Assembly: GCF_900142185.1 (NCBI RefSeq) | Contig: NZ_FQZZ01000001.1 | Location: 806,001-870,000, forward strand | From: Lutimaribacter pacificus | GTDB lineage: Bacteria; Pseudomonadota; Alphaproteobacteria; Rhodobacterales; Rhodobacteraceae | Length of the DNA: 64,000 nucleotides | Reading direction: 5' to 3' | Shown: positions 45,729 to 55,009 of the stretch, in pieces | Numbering within the stretch: position 1 is the stretch's first letter | Layout of the letters: every line of letters starts with the position of its first letter | The notes under the pieces: model-generated | Database searches by the model: none | What the model saw: only the letters and a program-made list of their open reading frames with translations | What the model was told of the DNA's origin: nothing | Position numbers and translations under genes: made by a program

Positions 45729-46814
45729 TTGAGACTATACCAAACATGGGCGGCGGTAGCCGCGCTAACCCTTGCCGGTGGGGTCGCATCCGCGGATTCG
45801 ATCGACCCGGACACGTTTACGGCCGACCTGGCCGTGGGCGAAAGCGTAACCATCACCAAGACCGTGGTGATTTCCCAGGGCTCGCCGACCACGGCGCCGC
45901 TGGACGTCATGTTCCTGTTCGACACCACGGGCAGCATGGGCAGCCAGATCAACAACGCGAAATCGGCCGCGGGCGATATCATCTCGGGCCTCGGCGGGAT
46001 CGGCGACACCCGGACCGGTGTGGCCTATTACGACGACGTTGCGGGGGCGTTCTCGACACCCGGCACAGGCGCCTGTGCCCCGAGCGAGTGCGGCATCATC
46101 TCGGACCTATCGGGCACCGCGGCGAACACCATCTCGGGTATCAACACCCTGTCCGCCAGCGGTGGCGGTGACCTGCCGGAAGAGGGCAATCTTGGTGTTC
46201 TGGAGGTTGTGAACAACGCATCCTGGCGCCCGGATTCCAACAAGTTCATCGTCATGCTGGGGGATTCGGCGTTCAAGACCCCGCCGGCGGATGCAACCGT
46301 CATGGCCGCGCTCGCGGCCGAGGGCGTCAGCCTGATCGGCATCAACTATGGCGGTTCGGCTTTCGAGAATGACGTCCTCAGCCTTGGCGGCACGGTATTC
46401 TCCGGGTCCGGCGGTGGCGCGGACATTCTGGACGACATCATTGGCAGTATCTCGGCCGCCTTCGCCGAATATGACGAGGTGACCCTTACCGACCTGGGGG
46501 CCGCCGCGCCGGAGATCTCGGTAAGCATCACCTGCACCGGGGCCGATAGCGGCGCATGTAACGGTGCCGTTGCCGAAGGCGACTATGACCGTTCGGTGGA
46601 GCGCACCTTTACCTTCGACGTGACCTTTACCCGCGATGCCGAAGGCGACAAGGACTTCTCGCTGTTCGCCACCACGGATGGGCGCATCGTGGCCGAGGAA
46701 CTGGACAGCTTCCCGGGCGATGGTGCGGTTATCCCGCTGCCGGCCGCAGGCTGGATGCTGGTTTCGGGTCTGGCAGGTCTCGGCTTTGTCGGGCGTCGCC
46801 GCCGCAAGAGCTGA
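45729..46814 (+). CDS. von Willebrand A domain protein with VPLPA-CTERM-type sorting tail
   Basis: This 361-residue exported protein has a signal peptide (about 1-22) and a vWA domain with the metal-ion site FDTTGSM (D65, S69) and GDTRTGVAYYDDV. It ends with a sorting tail of PEP-CTERM type: IPLPAAGW, one hydrophobic helix and a basic RRRRK end, matching the VPLPA-CTERM signal handled by exosortases. The start is TTG at 45729 with the very strong site AAAGGGGGG seven bases upstream; no ATG fits. It is probably displayed on the surface and binds a partner through the vWA fold. No exosortase gene is in the window. Confidence 0.88.
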   Translation: MRLYQTWAAVAALTLAGGVASADSIDPDTFTADLAVGESVTITKTVVISQGSPTTAPLDVMFLFDTTGSMGSQINNAKSAAGDIISGLGGIGDTRTGVAYYDDVAGAFSTPGTGACAPSECGIISDLSGTAANTISGINTLSASGGGDLPEEGNLGVLEVVNNASWRPDSNKFIVMLGDSAFKTPPADATVMAALAAEGVSLIGINYGGSAFENDVLSLGGTVFSGSGGGADILDDIIGSISAAFAEYDEVTLTDLGAAAPEISVSITCTGADSGACNGAVAEGDYDRSVERTFTFDVTFTRDAEGDKDFSLFATTDGRIVAEELDSFPGDGAVIPLPAAGWMLVSGLAGLGFVGRRRRKS

Positions 46815-46841
46815 GCCGCGAGGCTGAGACAAGAACGATCG

Positions 46842-46870
46842 GAGGCCCCCGTTTCGGGGGCCTCTTTTTT
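46842..46870 (+). terminator. intrinsic terminator of the vWA gene
   Basis: A 10-base stem GAGGCCCCCG and CGGGGGCCTC with loop TTT is followed by six T. It lies 27 bases after the vWA stop, between convergent genes. Confidence 0.92.
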
Positions 46871-46917
46871 CTGGTCCCGATGACGGAACGCCCGCCGTTT
46901 CCGCCGCGCGCCTTGCC

Positions 46918-48525
46918 TCAGACCATCATTTCCTTGGTCGCCGACAGTTTCACGTCCGGGTAGTCGCGTTCGATCCGGTCGATATCCCATTGCAGGCGCG
47001 TCAGGTACACGATGTCGCCATCGTGATCGTGGGCGATATGCTGCTTGTTGGCGGCGGTGAACTTGTCCACGGCTTCCTTGGGGCCGGTGACCCAGCGGGC
47101 GCTGGTGAATTGCGAGGATTCGAAGCGCACCGGCAGGCCGTATTCCAGCTCGATCCGGCTGGCCAGCACCTCGAATTGCAGCGCGCCCACAACGCCCACG
47201 ATAAAGCCCGAGCCGAAGGAGGGTTTGAACACCTTGGCGGCGCCTTCCTCGGCGAATTGCATCAGCGCCTTTTCCAGGTGCTTGGCCTTCATCGGGTCGC
47301 CCGCGCGGCAGGTTTGCAGCAGTTCCGGCGCGAAAGAGGGGATGCCGGTCACGCGCAGCTCCTCGCCCTCGGTCAGGGTGTCGCCGATGCGCAATTGCCC
47401 GTGGTTGGGGATGCCGATGATATCGCCGGCCCAGCCCTCTTCGGCCAGTTCGCGGTCGGAGGCGAGGAACATCACCGGGTTCGACACGGTCATCGGTTTC
47501 CTGCTGCGCACATGGGTCAGTTTCATGCCGCGCCTGAAGTGCCCCGAGGCCAGCCGGACGAATGCCACGCGGTCGCGGTGCTTGGGGTCCATGTTGGCCT
47601 GCACCTTGAAGACAAAGCCGGAAACCTTTGATTCCTCGGGCGAAATCTGGCGCGGTTCGGCCGATTGTGGCTGCGGTTGGGGGCCGTACTCGGCGATCCC
47701 CTCCATCAGTTCCTTCACGCCGAACGAGTTGATGGCCGAGCCGAACCAGATCGGCGTCATATGCCCTTCGAGCACCGATTGCGGGTCGAGCGGGGGCAGC
47801 AGTTCGCGCGCCATCTCGACCTCTTCGCGCAGTTTCTCCAGCAGGTGTGCGGGCACGTGTGCGGCCAGTTTCGGATCGTCCAGCCCGTCGATCTGGATCG
47901 ACTCGGCCACCTTGTTGCGGTCGGCGCGGTCCATCAGTTCCAGCCGGTCGTGCAGCATGTCGTAACAGCCCAGGAAATCGCGCCCCGTGCCGATGGGCCA
48001 GCTTGCCGGCGTCACGTCGATGGCCAGCATTTCCTGGATTTCGTCGATGATTTCGAAGGTGTCGCGGCTTTCGCGGTCCATCTTGTTGCAGAAGGTCAGG
48101 ATCGGCAGGTCGCGCAGCCGGCAGACCTCGAACAGCTTTTGCGTCTGGCTTTCCACGCCTTTCGCGCCGTCGATCACCATGATCGCCGCATCTACCGCCG
48201 TCAGCGTGCGATAGGTATCCTCGCTGAAATCGCTGTGGCCGGGCGTGTCGACAAGGTTGAAGCGGAAGGTCCTGAAATCGAACGACATCGCCGAGGCCGA
48301 GACCGAGATGCCGCGATCCTGTTCCATCTTCATGAAGTCCGAGCGCGTGCGCCGCGCCTCGCCCTTGGCGCGGACCTGTCCGGCCATCTGGATCGCACCG
48401 CCGTAAAGCAGGAATTTCTCGGTCAGGGTCGTCTTGCCCGCATCCGGGTGCGAGATGATCGCAAAGGTGCGGCGCCGCGCGATTTCGGGCGGCAGGTCGG
48501 GGCGATTTGGAGCGGCGTCAAGCAT
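46918..48525 (-). CDS. prfC: peptide chain release factor 3
   Basis: RF3 is a GTPase that removes RF1 and RF2 from the ribosome after termination. The 535 residues show the G1 motif SHPDAGKTT, the switch region with EQDRGISVSASAMSF, G3 DTPGHSDFSEDTY and G4 CNKMDRE, then domains II and III. I chose the ATG at 48523-48525, whose product starts LDAAPNRPDLPPEIARRRTFAIISHPD as usual; the longer frame adds 12 residues. It is convergent with the vWA gene and divergent from clpP. Confidence 0.96.
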   Translation of the reverse strand: MLDAAPNRPDLPPEIARRRTFAIISHPDAGKTTLTEKFLLYGGAIQMAGQVRAKGEARRTRSDFMKMEQDRGISVSASAMSFDFRTFRFNLVDTPGHSDFSEDTYRTLTAVDAAIMVIDGAKGVESQTQKLFEVCRLRDLPILTFCNKMDRESRDTFEIIDEIQEMLAIDVTPASWPIGTGRDFLGCYDMLHDRLELMDRADRNKVAESIQIDGLDDPKLAAHVPAHLLEKLREEVEMARELLPPLDPQSVLEGHMTPIWFGSAINSFGVKELMEGIAEYGPQPQPQSAEPRQISPEESKVSGFVFKVQANMDPKHRDRVAFVRLASGHFRRGMKLTHVRSRKPMTVSNPVMFLASDRELAEEGWAGDIIGIPNHGQLRIGDTLTEGEELRVTGIPSFAPELLQTCRAGDPMKAKHLEKALMQFAEEGAAKVFKPSFGSGFIVGVVGALQFEVLASRIELEYGLPVRFESSQFTSARWVTGPKEAVDKFTAANKQHIAHDHDGDIVYLTRLQWDIDRIERDYPDVKLSATKEMMV

Positions 48526-48629
48526 GAGCGCGCGTATAGGTAAGGTTTCGGGCGATGGCAAGAAAATGCGCCTGCCACCGGTGCCGGTGCCACCGGGCGG
48601 TCAAACTGCCGCGCGCCCCCTTGCAGCCC

Positions 48630-48656
48630 CTTGGGCGCAACACTAAGACTCCTTTA
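48630..48656 (+). promoter_or_regulatory. possible heat-shock-type promoter for clpP
   Basis: CTTGGGC (48630-48636), a 14-base spacer and CCTTTA (48651-48656) resemble a weak RpoH-type promoter. A sigma-70-type reading, TTGCAG (48621-48626) with TAAGAC 17 bases later, is also possible. Either would start transcription near 48655-48665, upstream of the chosen clpP ATG. Confidence 0.3.
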
Positions 48657-48705
48657 GGAAGTGAACGCTAATCATCGGCAACAAATCTTAAGCAGGCGGG
48701 CGGAA

Positions 48706-49335
48706 ATGAAAGATCCTCTAGACATTTACATGAACACTCTGGTGCCCATGGTGGTCGAGCAGACGAGCCGCGGCGAACGCGCCTACGACATCTTCTCGCG
48801 CCTGCTGAAGGAACGGATCATTTTCGTCAGCGGCCCGGTGCATGACGGCATGTCGTCGCTGATCGTGGCGCAGCTTCTGCATCTCGAGGCGGAAAACCCC
48901 TCCAAGGAAATCTCGATGTATATCAACAGCCCCGGCGGCGTGGTGACGTCGGGCCTGTCGATCTATGACACGATGCAGTATATCAAGCCCAAGGTCAGCA
49001 CGCTGGTGATCGGGCAGGCCGCCTCGATGGGGTCGCTGCTGCTGACGGCGGGCGCCAAGGGGATGCGGTTCAGCCTGCCCAACAGCCGTATCATGGTGCA
49101 CCAGCCCTCGGGCGGGTACCAGGGTCAGGCGACCGACATCATGATCCACGCCGAAGAGACGCTGAAGCTGAAGCGGCGCCTGAACGAGATCTACGTGAAA
49201 CATACCGGGCAGGATCTGAAAACGGTCGAAGCCGCGCTGGAGCGCGACAATTTCATGAGCCCCGAGGACGCGAAGGACTGGGGCCTGATCGACGAGATCG
49301 TCGAAAGCCGCACCGCGGGCGAGGACGACAAGTAA
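48706..49335 (+). CDS. clpP: ATP-dependent Clp protease proteolytic subunit
   Basis: ClpP is the serine protease chamber that degrades substrates unfolded by ClpX or ClpA. The 209 residues carry the catalytic triad S107 ([10 protein letters not shown]), H132 (MVHQPSGG) and D181 (ERDNFMS). I chose the ATG at 48706 ([20 protein letters not shown]), the usual start in this group; a GTG at 48661 would come close to the predicted transcription start. A terminator and a new promoter separate it from clpX downstream. Confidence 0.97.
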   Translation: MKDPLDIYMNTLVPMVVEQTSRGERAYDIFSRLLKERIIFVSGPVHDGMSSLIVAQLLHLEAENPSKEISMYINSPGGVVTSGLSIYDTMQYIKPKVSTLVIGQAASMGSLLLTAGAKGMRFSLPNSRIMVHQPSGGYQGQATDIMIHAEETLKLKRRLNEIYVKHTGQDLKTVEAALERDNFMSPEDAKDWGLIDEIVESRTAGEDDK

Positions 49336-49340
49336 CCCCT

Positions 49341-49371
49341 GTGCCGCACCGCGCCGGTGTGGCACAATTTT
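49341..49371 (+). terminator. intrinsic terminator of clpP
   Basis: An 11-base stem (GTGCCGCACCG and CGGTGTGGCAC, with one G-T pair) and loop CGC is followed by AATTTT. It begins five bases after the clpP stop. Confidence 0.75.
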
Positions 49372-49375
49372 CGCA

Positions 49376-49404
49376 TTGTCGGCGCTGGGCGGCTGTTCTA
49401 GGCT
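49376..49404 (+). promoter_or_regulatory. candidate promoter for clpX
   Basis: TTGTCG (49376-49381), a 17-base spacer and TAGGCT (49399-49404) lie directly after the clpP terminator and about 65 bases before the clpX ATG, suggesting that clpX can be transcribed separately. Confidence 0.45.
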
Positions 49405-49468
49405 TGTCCCGGCGCATGACACCGGCCCGCGGGCCGGGAAATGCACGACGAGGCCTGAAAGGGACGAC

Positions 49469-50734
49469 ATGGCGACGAATTCCGGCGGCGACAGCAAGAA
49501 CACGCTCTATTGCAGCTTTTGCGGCAAGAGCCAGCACGAGGTGCGCAAGCTGATCGCGGGCCCAACGGTGTTCATCTGCGACGAATGCGTCGAGTTGTGC
49601 ATGGACATCATCCGCGAAGAGACGAAAAGCGCGGGGCTGAAATCCACCGACGGCGTGCCCACGCCCCGCGATATCTGCGAGGTGCTGGACGATTACGTGA
49701 TCGGGCAGGCGATGGCCAAGCGCGTGCTGTCGGTCGCCGTTCACAACCATTACAAGCGCCTGAACCATGCCGCGAAATCCAGCGATATCGAACTGGCGAA
49801 ATCCAACATCCTGCTGATCGGCCCCACCGGCTGCGGCAAGACGCTGCTGGCGCAGACGCTGGCGCGAATCCTCGACGTGCCGTTCACCATGGCCGACGCC
49901 ACCACCCTGACCGAGGCCGGTTACGTGGGCGAGGATGTGGAGAACATCATCCTCAAGCTGCTGCAATCCTCGGAATACAACGTGGAGCGCGCGCAGCGCG
50001 GCATCGTCTATATCGACGAGGTCGACAAGATCACGCGCAAGTCGGAAAACCCCTCGATCACCCGCGACGTTTCGGGCGAGGGCGTGCAGCAGGCGCTGCT
50101 GAAGCTGATGGAAGGCACCGTTGCCAGCGTGCCGCCGCAGGGCGGGCGCAAGCATCCGCAGCAGGAATTCCTGCAGGTCGACACCACCAACATCCTGTTC
50201 ATCTGCGGCGGCGCCTTTGCCGGGCTGGACCGGATCATCGCGCAGCGCGGCAAGGGCAGCGCGATGGGGTTCGGCGCCGACGTGAAAGACCCCGACGCGC
50301 GTCGCGTCGGCGAATTGTTCGCCGAGCTTGAGCCCGAGGATTTGCTGAAATTCGGCCTGATCCCGGAATTCGTCGGCCGCCTGCCGGTGATCGCCACGCT
50401 TGAGGATCTGGACGAGGATGCGCTGGTCACCATCCTGACCGAGCCGAAGAACGCGCTGGTCAAGCAATACCAGCGCCTGTTCGAACTGGAAGACGTGCAA
50501 CTGACCTTTACCGACGACGCGCTGACGGCGATCGCCAAGCGGGCGATCCAGCGCAAGACCGGTGCGCGCGGGCTGCGCTCGATCCTCGAGGATATCCTGC
50601 TGGACACCATGTTCGAACTGCCGGGCATGTCCGATGTGCAGGAAGTCGTGGTGAACGAAGAGGCGGTAACCTCGGACGCCAAGCCGCTGCTGATCTACTC
50701 CGAAAAGAAAAAGGAAGGCGCGAACGCGGGCTGA
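49469..50734 (+). CDS. clpX: ATP-dependent Clp protease ATP-binding subunit ClpX
   Basis: ClpX is the AAA+ unfoldase that feeds ClpP. The 421 residues have the N-terminal zinc-binding domain (C15, C18, C37, C40: YCSFCGKS and ICDECVELC), the Walker A loop GPTGCGKT near residue 118, the Walker [10 protein letters not shown], a sensor and arginine-finger region with EFVGRLPV, and a C-terminal small domain ending KKEGANAG. I chose the ATG at 49469, with AAGGGA upstream; the frame extends 31 codons further without family-like sequence. Confidence 0.97.
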   Translation: MATNSGGDSKNTLYCSFCGKSQHEVRKLIAGPTVFICDECVELCMDIIREETKSAGLKSTDGVPTPRDICEVLDDYVIGQAMAKRVLSVAVHNHYKRLNHAAKSSDIELAKSNILLIGPTGCGKTLLAQTLARILDVPFTMADATTLTEAGYVGEDVENIILKLLQSSEYNVERAQRGIVYIDEVDKITRKSENPSITRDVSGEGVQQALLKLMEGTVASVPPQGGRKHPQQEFLQVDTTNILFICGGAFAGLDRIIAQRGKGSAMGFGADVKDPDARRVGELFAELEPEDLLKFGLIPEFVGRLPVIATLEDLDEDALVTILTEPKNALVKQYQRLFELEDVQLTFTDDALTAIAKRAIQRKTGARGLRSILEDILLDTMFELPGMSDVQEVVVNEEAVTSDAKPLLIYSEKKKEGANAG

Positions 50735-50765
50735 CCCGCGCGCACCCCGTGCCATCCGGTGAGAT

Positions 50766-50788
50766 AAAGGGGCCTGCGGGCCCCTTTT
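50766..50788 (+). terminator. intrinsic terminator of clpX
   Basis: AAAGGGGCC and GGCCCCTTTT form a 6-base GC stem extended by A-T pairs with loop TGCG, followed by T residues, 31 bases after clpX. Confidence 0.85.
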
Positions 50789-50891
50789 CCACGTTTTGCG
50801 CGGGCATGTTCCCGCGCGCCCGTGCCCGGTTTCGCACTGGACCTTCGGCCCCGAATGCGCCATATCAGGGGCGGTATTTTCGGAGGCACCC

Positions 50892-51275
50892 ATGGGCATC
50901 ACCACCTTCATCAAGCGTATCTTCATTTGGTGGAACGGCCAGACCCTCGGCACGCAGCTTTTCACCTGGCGCAAGGGCGAGAAGGTCGGCGAGGACGAGC
51001 AGGGCAACATCTTCTACCGCTCGCGCGACGGCAAGCGCCGCTGGGTCATCTTCAACGGCGAGGTCGAGGCCAGCCGCATCAGCCCCGACTGGCATGGCTG
51101 GCTGCATCACACCTTCGACAACGTGCCGGGCGACCATCCGCTGCCGCACAAGGCATGGGAAAAGCCGCACAAGGAAAACCTGACCGGGTCGCCGCTGGCC
51201 TATGCGCCGGCCGGCTCGATCCGCCGGGCCGAACCGGCCGAGCGCCGCGATTACGAGGCCTGGAGCCCGGAATAA
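50892..51275 (+). CDS. NDUFA12-family complex I accessory subunit
   Basis: This 127-residue protein is the bacterial relative of mitochondrial NDUFA12 (B17.2), one of the few supernumerary complex I subunits also present in alphaproteobacteria. The signature is visible: [53 protein letters not shown] and the later [14 protein letters not shown]. The ATG at 50892 follows GGAGGC. It is far from the nuo operon, at the head of an operon with mlaD and a DUF2155 gene, as in related genomes. Confidence 0.92.
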   Translation: MGITTFIKRIFIWWNGQTLGTQLFTWRKGEKVGEDEQGNIFYRSRDGKRRWVIFNGEVEASRISPDWHGWLHHTFDNVPGDHPLPHKAWEKPHKENLTGSPLAYAPAGSIRRAEPAERRDYEAWSPE

Positions 51276-51279
51276 ACCG

Positions 51280-51732
51280 ATGTCGCATTCCACCACGGAA
51301 ATCCTGGTCGGCGGCGCGGTCCTGGCGGCCGCGATCGGCTTTGTCGTCTATACCGGCCAGACCACGGGATTCGCCACCACCGCCACGGGCTATCCGCTGA
51401 CCGCCTCGTTCCGGTCGATCGAGGGGGTGAACGTGGGCACCGACGTGCGGCTGGCGGGCGTCAAGATCGGCACCGTGACCGATATCGCGCTCAACCCGCA
51501 GACTTTTCGCGCCGACACCACCTTTACCGTTTCGGACGGGATCGAGATTCCCGACGACAGCGCGGTGGTGGTGTCGTCCGAGGGGCTTCTGGGCGGCAAT
51601 TTCGTCGAGATCATGCCGGGCGGCTCGCCCTTCAACCTGGAGCCGGGAACCGAGATCGAGGATACCCAAAGCTCGGTCAGCCTGGTGTCGTTGCTGCTGA
51701 AATTCGTGTCGGGCGGGGGCGAGGAGCAATGA
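51280..51732 (+). CDS. mlaD: outer membrane lipid asymmetry protein MlaD
   Basis: MlaD is the inner-membrane-anchored MCE-domain protein of the Mla phospholipid transport system. The 150 residues have one N-terminal membrane helix ([20 protein letters not shown]) and the MCE domain with SFRSIEGVNVGTDVRLAGVKIGTVTDI and SSEGLLGGNFVEIMPGG. It ends shortly after, in a single-domain form. The other mla genes are not in the window. The ATG at 51280 is four bases after NDUFA12, and the stop overlaps the next gene by four bases. Confidence 0.92.
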   Translation: MSHSTTEILVGGAVLAAAIGFVVYTGQTTGFATTATGYPLTASFRSIEGVNVGTDVRLAGVKIGTVTDIALNPQTFRADTTFTVSDGIEIPDDSAVVVSSEGLLGGNFVEIMPGGSPFNLEPGTEIEDTQSSVSLVSLLLKFVSGGGEEQ

Positions 51733-52082
51733 GGGGCCTGCTGCTTGCCGGGCTGCTGCTGGGGGCAAGCGCGGGTTGGGCCGAGACCGTCAGCCGGGGC
51801 AATGGCGCGGTTCTGCGCGTGCTCGACAAGCTGACGGGCGATCTGCAGGATGTGGAACTTGCCGATGGCGACGCGGCCCCGATGGGGCGGTTGCAGGTCG
51901 AACTGGCCGAATGCCGCTACCCCGAAGGCAACCCATCGGGCGACGCCTATGCCTTTGTCACGGTGCGCGACACCACGGGCGAGCCGGTGTTTTCCGGCTG
52001 GATGATCGCCTCGTCCCCGGCGCTGAACGCGCTGGACCATCCGCGCTATGACGTCTGGGTCATCCGCTGCAAGACATCCTGA
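51729..52082 (+). CDS. DUF2155 exported protein
   Basis: This 117-residue protein has a signal peptide (about 1-18, ending SAGWA) and the DUF2155 core: [22 protein letters not shown], a Cys at about residue 62 in LAECRYPEG, and the strongly conserved end [28 protein letters not shown]. The two cysteines may form a disulfide. It overlaps mlaD at its start. Its 3' end overlaps the convergent aat gene by 37 bases. Function is unknown. Confidence 0.9.
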   Translation: MRGLLLAGLLLGASAGWAETVSRGNGAVLRVLDKLTGDLQDVELADGDAAPMGRLQVELAECRYPEGNPSGDAYAFVTVRDTTGEPVFSGWMIASSPALNALDHPRYDVWVIRCKTS

Positions 52083-52702
52083 GCGTTTTCGGGCAGGGCA
52101 AGGTCGGTGAAATCCGCATCGCCTTCCAGCGCCTCGGCCAGCCGCGCGCGATATTCGGCGCGGGGGATTTCCATGGCCCCGAGGGACGCCAGGTGCGGGG
52201 TCAGGAATTGCGTGTCGAACAGGGTGAAACCGCAGCGCCGCAGGTGATCCACCAGCCATGCCAGCGCGATTTTCGACGCATCGCGGCGGCGTGAGAACAT
52301 GCTTTCGCCGAAAAACGCCCGGCCCAGCGTCACGCCGTAAACCCCGCCGATCAGCGTCTTGCCGCCTGCGTCCCATATTTCAAGAGAATGGGCGTGGCCC
52401 AGCTCGAAAAGCGACAGGTAAAGGGTGCGGATGCGGTCGGAAATCCAGGTTTCCTCACGATCCGCGCAGCCATCGAGGACGCCCGTGAAATCGCGGTCGA
52501 TGGTGACGCGGTAATTCTGCCCGCGCAGCGCGCGCCGCAGGCTGCGCGAGAGGCGGAACCCGTCCAGCGGGATCACGCCGCGCCGGCGCGGATCGACCCA
52601 GAAAAGATCGGGATCGTCGCGGGTTTCGGCCATCGGAAAGACACCCGCCGCATAGGCGCGCAGCAACAGCTCGGGGCTGATATCGGGGTCGTCGCGTGGC
52701 AT
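52046..52702 (-). CDS. aat: leucyl/phenylalanyl-tRNA-protein transferase
   Basis: Aat adds Leu or Phe to proteins with N-terminal Lys or Arg, marking them for ClpAP degradation by the N-end rule. The 218 residues start [25 protein letters not shown], followed by [45 protein letters not shown] and [16 protein letters not shown], all family signatures. I chose the ATG at 52700-52702. The coding end runs 37 bases into the DUF2155 gene on the opposite strand. Confidence 0.95.
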   Translation of the reverse strand: MPRDDPDISPELLLRAYAAGVFPMAETRDDPDLFWVDPRRRGVIPLDGFRLSRSLRRALRGQNYRVTIDRDFTGVLDGCADREETWISDRIRTLYLSLFELGHAHSLEIWDAGGKTLIGGVYGVTLGRAFFGESMFSRRRDASKIALAWLVDHLRRCGFTLFDTQFLTPHLASLGAMEIPRAEYRARLAEALEGDADFTDLALPENAQDVLQRMTQTS

Positions 52703-52962
52703 GGGGGTGAGTCTGCCCGATCGCGGGGAAAATGGCGAGAGGGGGGAACGATGCACCCAGCCCGGAACAGCCGCGCAGCGGCCCGGGCATCGCACGGCCG
52801 CCCCCCGGCCGGGCGATTGGCTGCCGCAAGTGCCACGGTCTGAGGGAGGATGTGGCTGCACTATAAACTGCCACGAACAGACGTCGGATCGCCCGACCGC
52901 GGCCGTGCGATGCCCTCTGTTGCGAACTGCCTGAACGCTGGCAAGCGTGCACGCCGGTTCAA

Positions 52963-52986
52963 CAGGCCGCCACGACGGGCGGCCTG
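52963..52986 (-). terminator. hairpin after accC
   Basis: A perfect 9-base stem CAGGCCGCC and GGCGGCCTG with 6-base loop lies ten bases past the accC stop on the minus strand. Only TT follows, so termination may be partial. Confidence 0.5.
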
Positions 52987-52995
52987 CTTAGGAAA

Positions 52996-54345
52996 TCACG
53001 CCTGCAAATTCGTCTCGAGCCAGCGTTCCAGCCAGTGGATGTTGTAGGTTCCGCTGTGAATGTCGGGCTCTTGCAGCAGCGCGTGGAACAGCGGCACCGT
53101 GGTGTCGACACCGTCCACGATCAGCTCACCCAGCGCGCGGTTGAGGCGCGACAGCGCCTCGGCGCGGTCGCGGCCATGCACGATCAGCTTGCCGATCAGG
53201 CTGTCGTAATAAGGCGGTATCCGATAGCCGTCATACAGTGCCGAATCCATCCGCACGCCCAGCCCGCCCGGCGCGTGATACTGGGTGATGGTGCCGGGGC
53301 AGGGTGCGAAATTCGGCAGCTTCTCGGCGTTGATGCGCACCTCGATCGCGTGGCCGTTGATCTCCAACTCGTCCTGGGTAAAGGACATCGGCAGCCCTTC
53401 GGCGACGCGGATCTGCTCGCGCACCAGGTCGACGCCGAAAATCGCCTCGGTCACCGGGTGTTCGACCTGCAGGCGGGTGTTCATCTCGATGAAATAGAAC
53501 TCGCCATCCTCGTAAAGGAACTCGATCGTGCCCGCCCCGCGATAGCCCATTTCGGCGATCGCGTCGGCACAGATCGCCCCGATGCGCGCGCGTTCCTCGG
53601 CGCTGATGGCGGGGCCGGGGGCCTCTTCGAACACCTTCTGGTGGCGCCGCTGGAGCGAGCAGTCGCGCTCGCCCAGATGCACGCCGCCGCCCTTGCCGTC
53701 GCCGAAGACCTGGATCTCGATATGGCGCGGCTTTTGCAGGTATTTCTCGATATAGACCTCGTCATTGCCAAAGGCCGCCTTGGCCTCGGACCGCGCGGTC
53801 TGGAAGGCGCGCTCCATCTCGGCCTCGGATTGCGCGACCTTCATGCCGCGCCCGCCGCCGCCGGCGGTGGCCTTGATGATCACGGGATATCCGAAATCGG
53901 CGCCGATCTTCTTTGCCGCCGCCACGTCCGGCACCCCGCCTTCCGAGCCGGGCACGACCGGGATGCCCAGTTTCTTCGCGGTGTCCTTGGCGGTGATCTT
54001 GTCGCCCATGATGCGGATATGTTCCGCCGAGGGGCCGATAAAGGTGATGTCGTGATCTTCGACGATCTGCACGAAATTGGCGTTCTCGCTCAGGAAGCCA
54101 TAGCCGGGGTGGATCGCCTGCGCGCCGGTCACCTCGCAGGCCGAGATGATGGCCGGGATCGACAGGTAGCTGTCGGTGCCCGGCGGCGGTCCGATGCAGA
54201 CCGATTCGTCGGCCATGCGCACATGCATCGCGTCGGCATCGGCGGTCGAATGCACCGCGACCGACTGGATGCCCATCTCGCGGCAGGCGCGGATGACGCG
54301 GAGCGCGATTTCGCCGCGATTGGCGATCAGGATCTTGTCGAACAT
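52996..54345 (-). CDS. accC: acetyl-CoA carboxylase biotin carboxylase subunit
   Basis: AccC carboxylates the biotin of AccB in the first step of fatty-acid synthesis. The 449 residues contain [24 protein letters not shown], the ATP-grasp glycine loop [11 protein letters not shown], the catalytic Lys and Glu region around [16 protein letters not shown], and end at LETNLQA with no biotinyl domain, unlike MccA. It lies ten bases after accB on the same strand. Normal length and complete. Confidence 0.97.
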   Translation of the reverse strand: MFDKILIANRGEIALRVIRACREMGIQSVAVHSTADADAMHVRMADESVCIGPPPGTDSYLSIPAIISACEVTGAQAIHPGYGFLSENANFVQIVEDHDITFIGPSAEHIRIMGDKITAKDTAKKLGIPVVPGSEGGVPDVAAAKKIGADFGYPVIIKATAGGGGRGMKVAQSEAEMERAFQTARSEAKAAFGNDEVYIEKYLQKPRHIEIQVFGDGKGGGVHLGERDCSLQRRHQKVFEEAPGPAISAEERARIGAICADAIAEMGYRGAGTIEFLYEDGEFYFIEMNTRLQVEHPVTEAIFGVDLVREQIRVAEGLPMSFTQDELEINGHAIEVRINAEKLPNFAPCPGTITQYHAPGGLGVRMDSALYDGYRIPPYYDSLIGKLIVHGRDRAEALSRLNRALGELIVDGVDTTVPLFHALLQEPDIHSGTYNIHWLERWLETNLQA

Positions 54346-54355
54346 GATCGCCGCC

Positions 54356-54841
54356 TCACTCGATGATCATCAGGGGTGCGCCATATTCCACCGCGCCGCC
54401 GTCCTCGACCAGGATGCGTTTCACGGTGCCCGCGCGGGGGGCGGGGATATGGTTCATGGTCTTCATCGCCTCGATGATCAGCAGCGTGTCGCCCTCGGCC
54501 ACCTTGTCGCCGACGCCGACAAAGGTCGGTGCGCCGGGTTCGGGTTGCAGGTAGACGGTGCCGACCATGGGCGAGGTCACCGCGCCGGGGTGGCTGGCGG
54601 GATCGGCCTCGGGCGCCGGGGCCGCCGCGGGGGCGGGGGCTGCCGGGGCGGCGGGGGCTGCCGGGGCGGGGGCCGCCACCTGCGTCACCACCTGGGGGCC
54701 GCCACGGCTGACGCGGACATTCAGGCTGTCGTTCTCGCCGTATTCGCGCATCACCTCAAGTTCGGTCAGCTCGTTCTCGCGCAGCAGTTCCGCCAGTGCC
54801 TGGATGAAAGTCACGTCGGCATCATGGTTTTTCTTGTTCAT
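54356..54841 (-). CDS. accB: acetyl-CoA carboxylase biotin carboxyl carrier protein
   Basis: AccB carries the biotin that shuttles carboxyl from AccC to the carboxyltransferase. The 161 residues have an N-terminal helical part (about 8-50), an Ala/Pro linker (56-85) and a biotinyl domain with EAMKTMN where K127 is the biotinylated residue. The thumb loop [16 protein letters not shown] is the typical bacterial form. GAGGA precedes the ATG. BirA (35600-36373) is the likely modifying enzyme. Confidence 0.97.
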   Translation of the reverse strand: MNKKNHDADVTFIQALAELLRENELTELEVMREYGENDSLNVRVSRGGPQVVTQVAAPAPAAPAAPAAPAPAAAPAPEADPASHPGAVTSPMVGTVYLQPEPGAPTFVGVGDKVAEGDTLLIIEAMKTMNHIPAPRAGTVKRILVEDGGAVEYGAPLMIIE

Positions 54842-54978
54842 CTGTGTCCTCGCCGGTTCTGTCCGTCGGGCGCATTCATATGGCCCGGCCTCTGACCGCC
54901 GCTTATAGGGGATAGCTGACCCGACGAAAAGCGGCGGTTTCGGGTGAATTTGGGGGTTTTGCCACCCGAATGCGAGGG

Positions 54979-55004
54979 GAAAAGCACGCGATTCGCGGCT
55001 TTTC
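54979..55004 (-). terminator. hairpin after the PAS-LuxR gene
   Basis: An 11-base stem with one bulge (GAAAAGC-CGCG paired with CGCG-GCTTTTC, loop ATT) lies just past the stop codon of the regulator. The stem base is A/T-rich, so the minus-strand transcript ends CTTTTCC. This suits a terminator shielding the accB promoter. Confidence 0.6.
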
Positions 55005-55009
55005 GCGCC

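Noticed and set aside
52703-52995. Possible small genes in the 293-base gap between aat and accC.
   Set aside because: Short frames on both strands lack ribosome sites, and their sequences are Arg/Pro-rich without pattern. Only the hairpin at 52963-52986 stands out.
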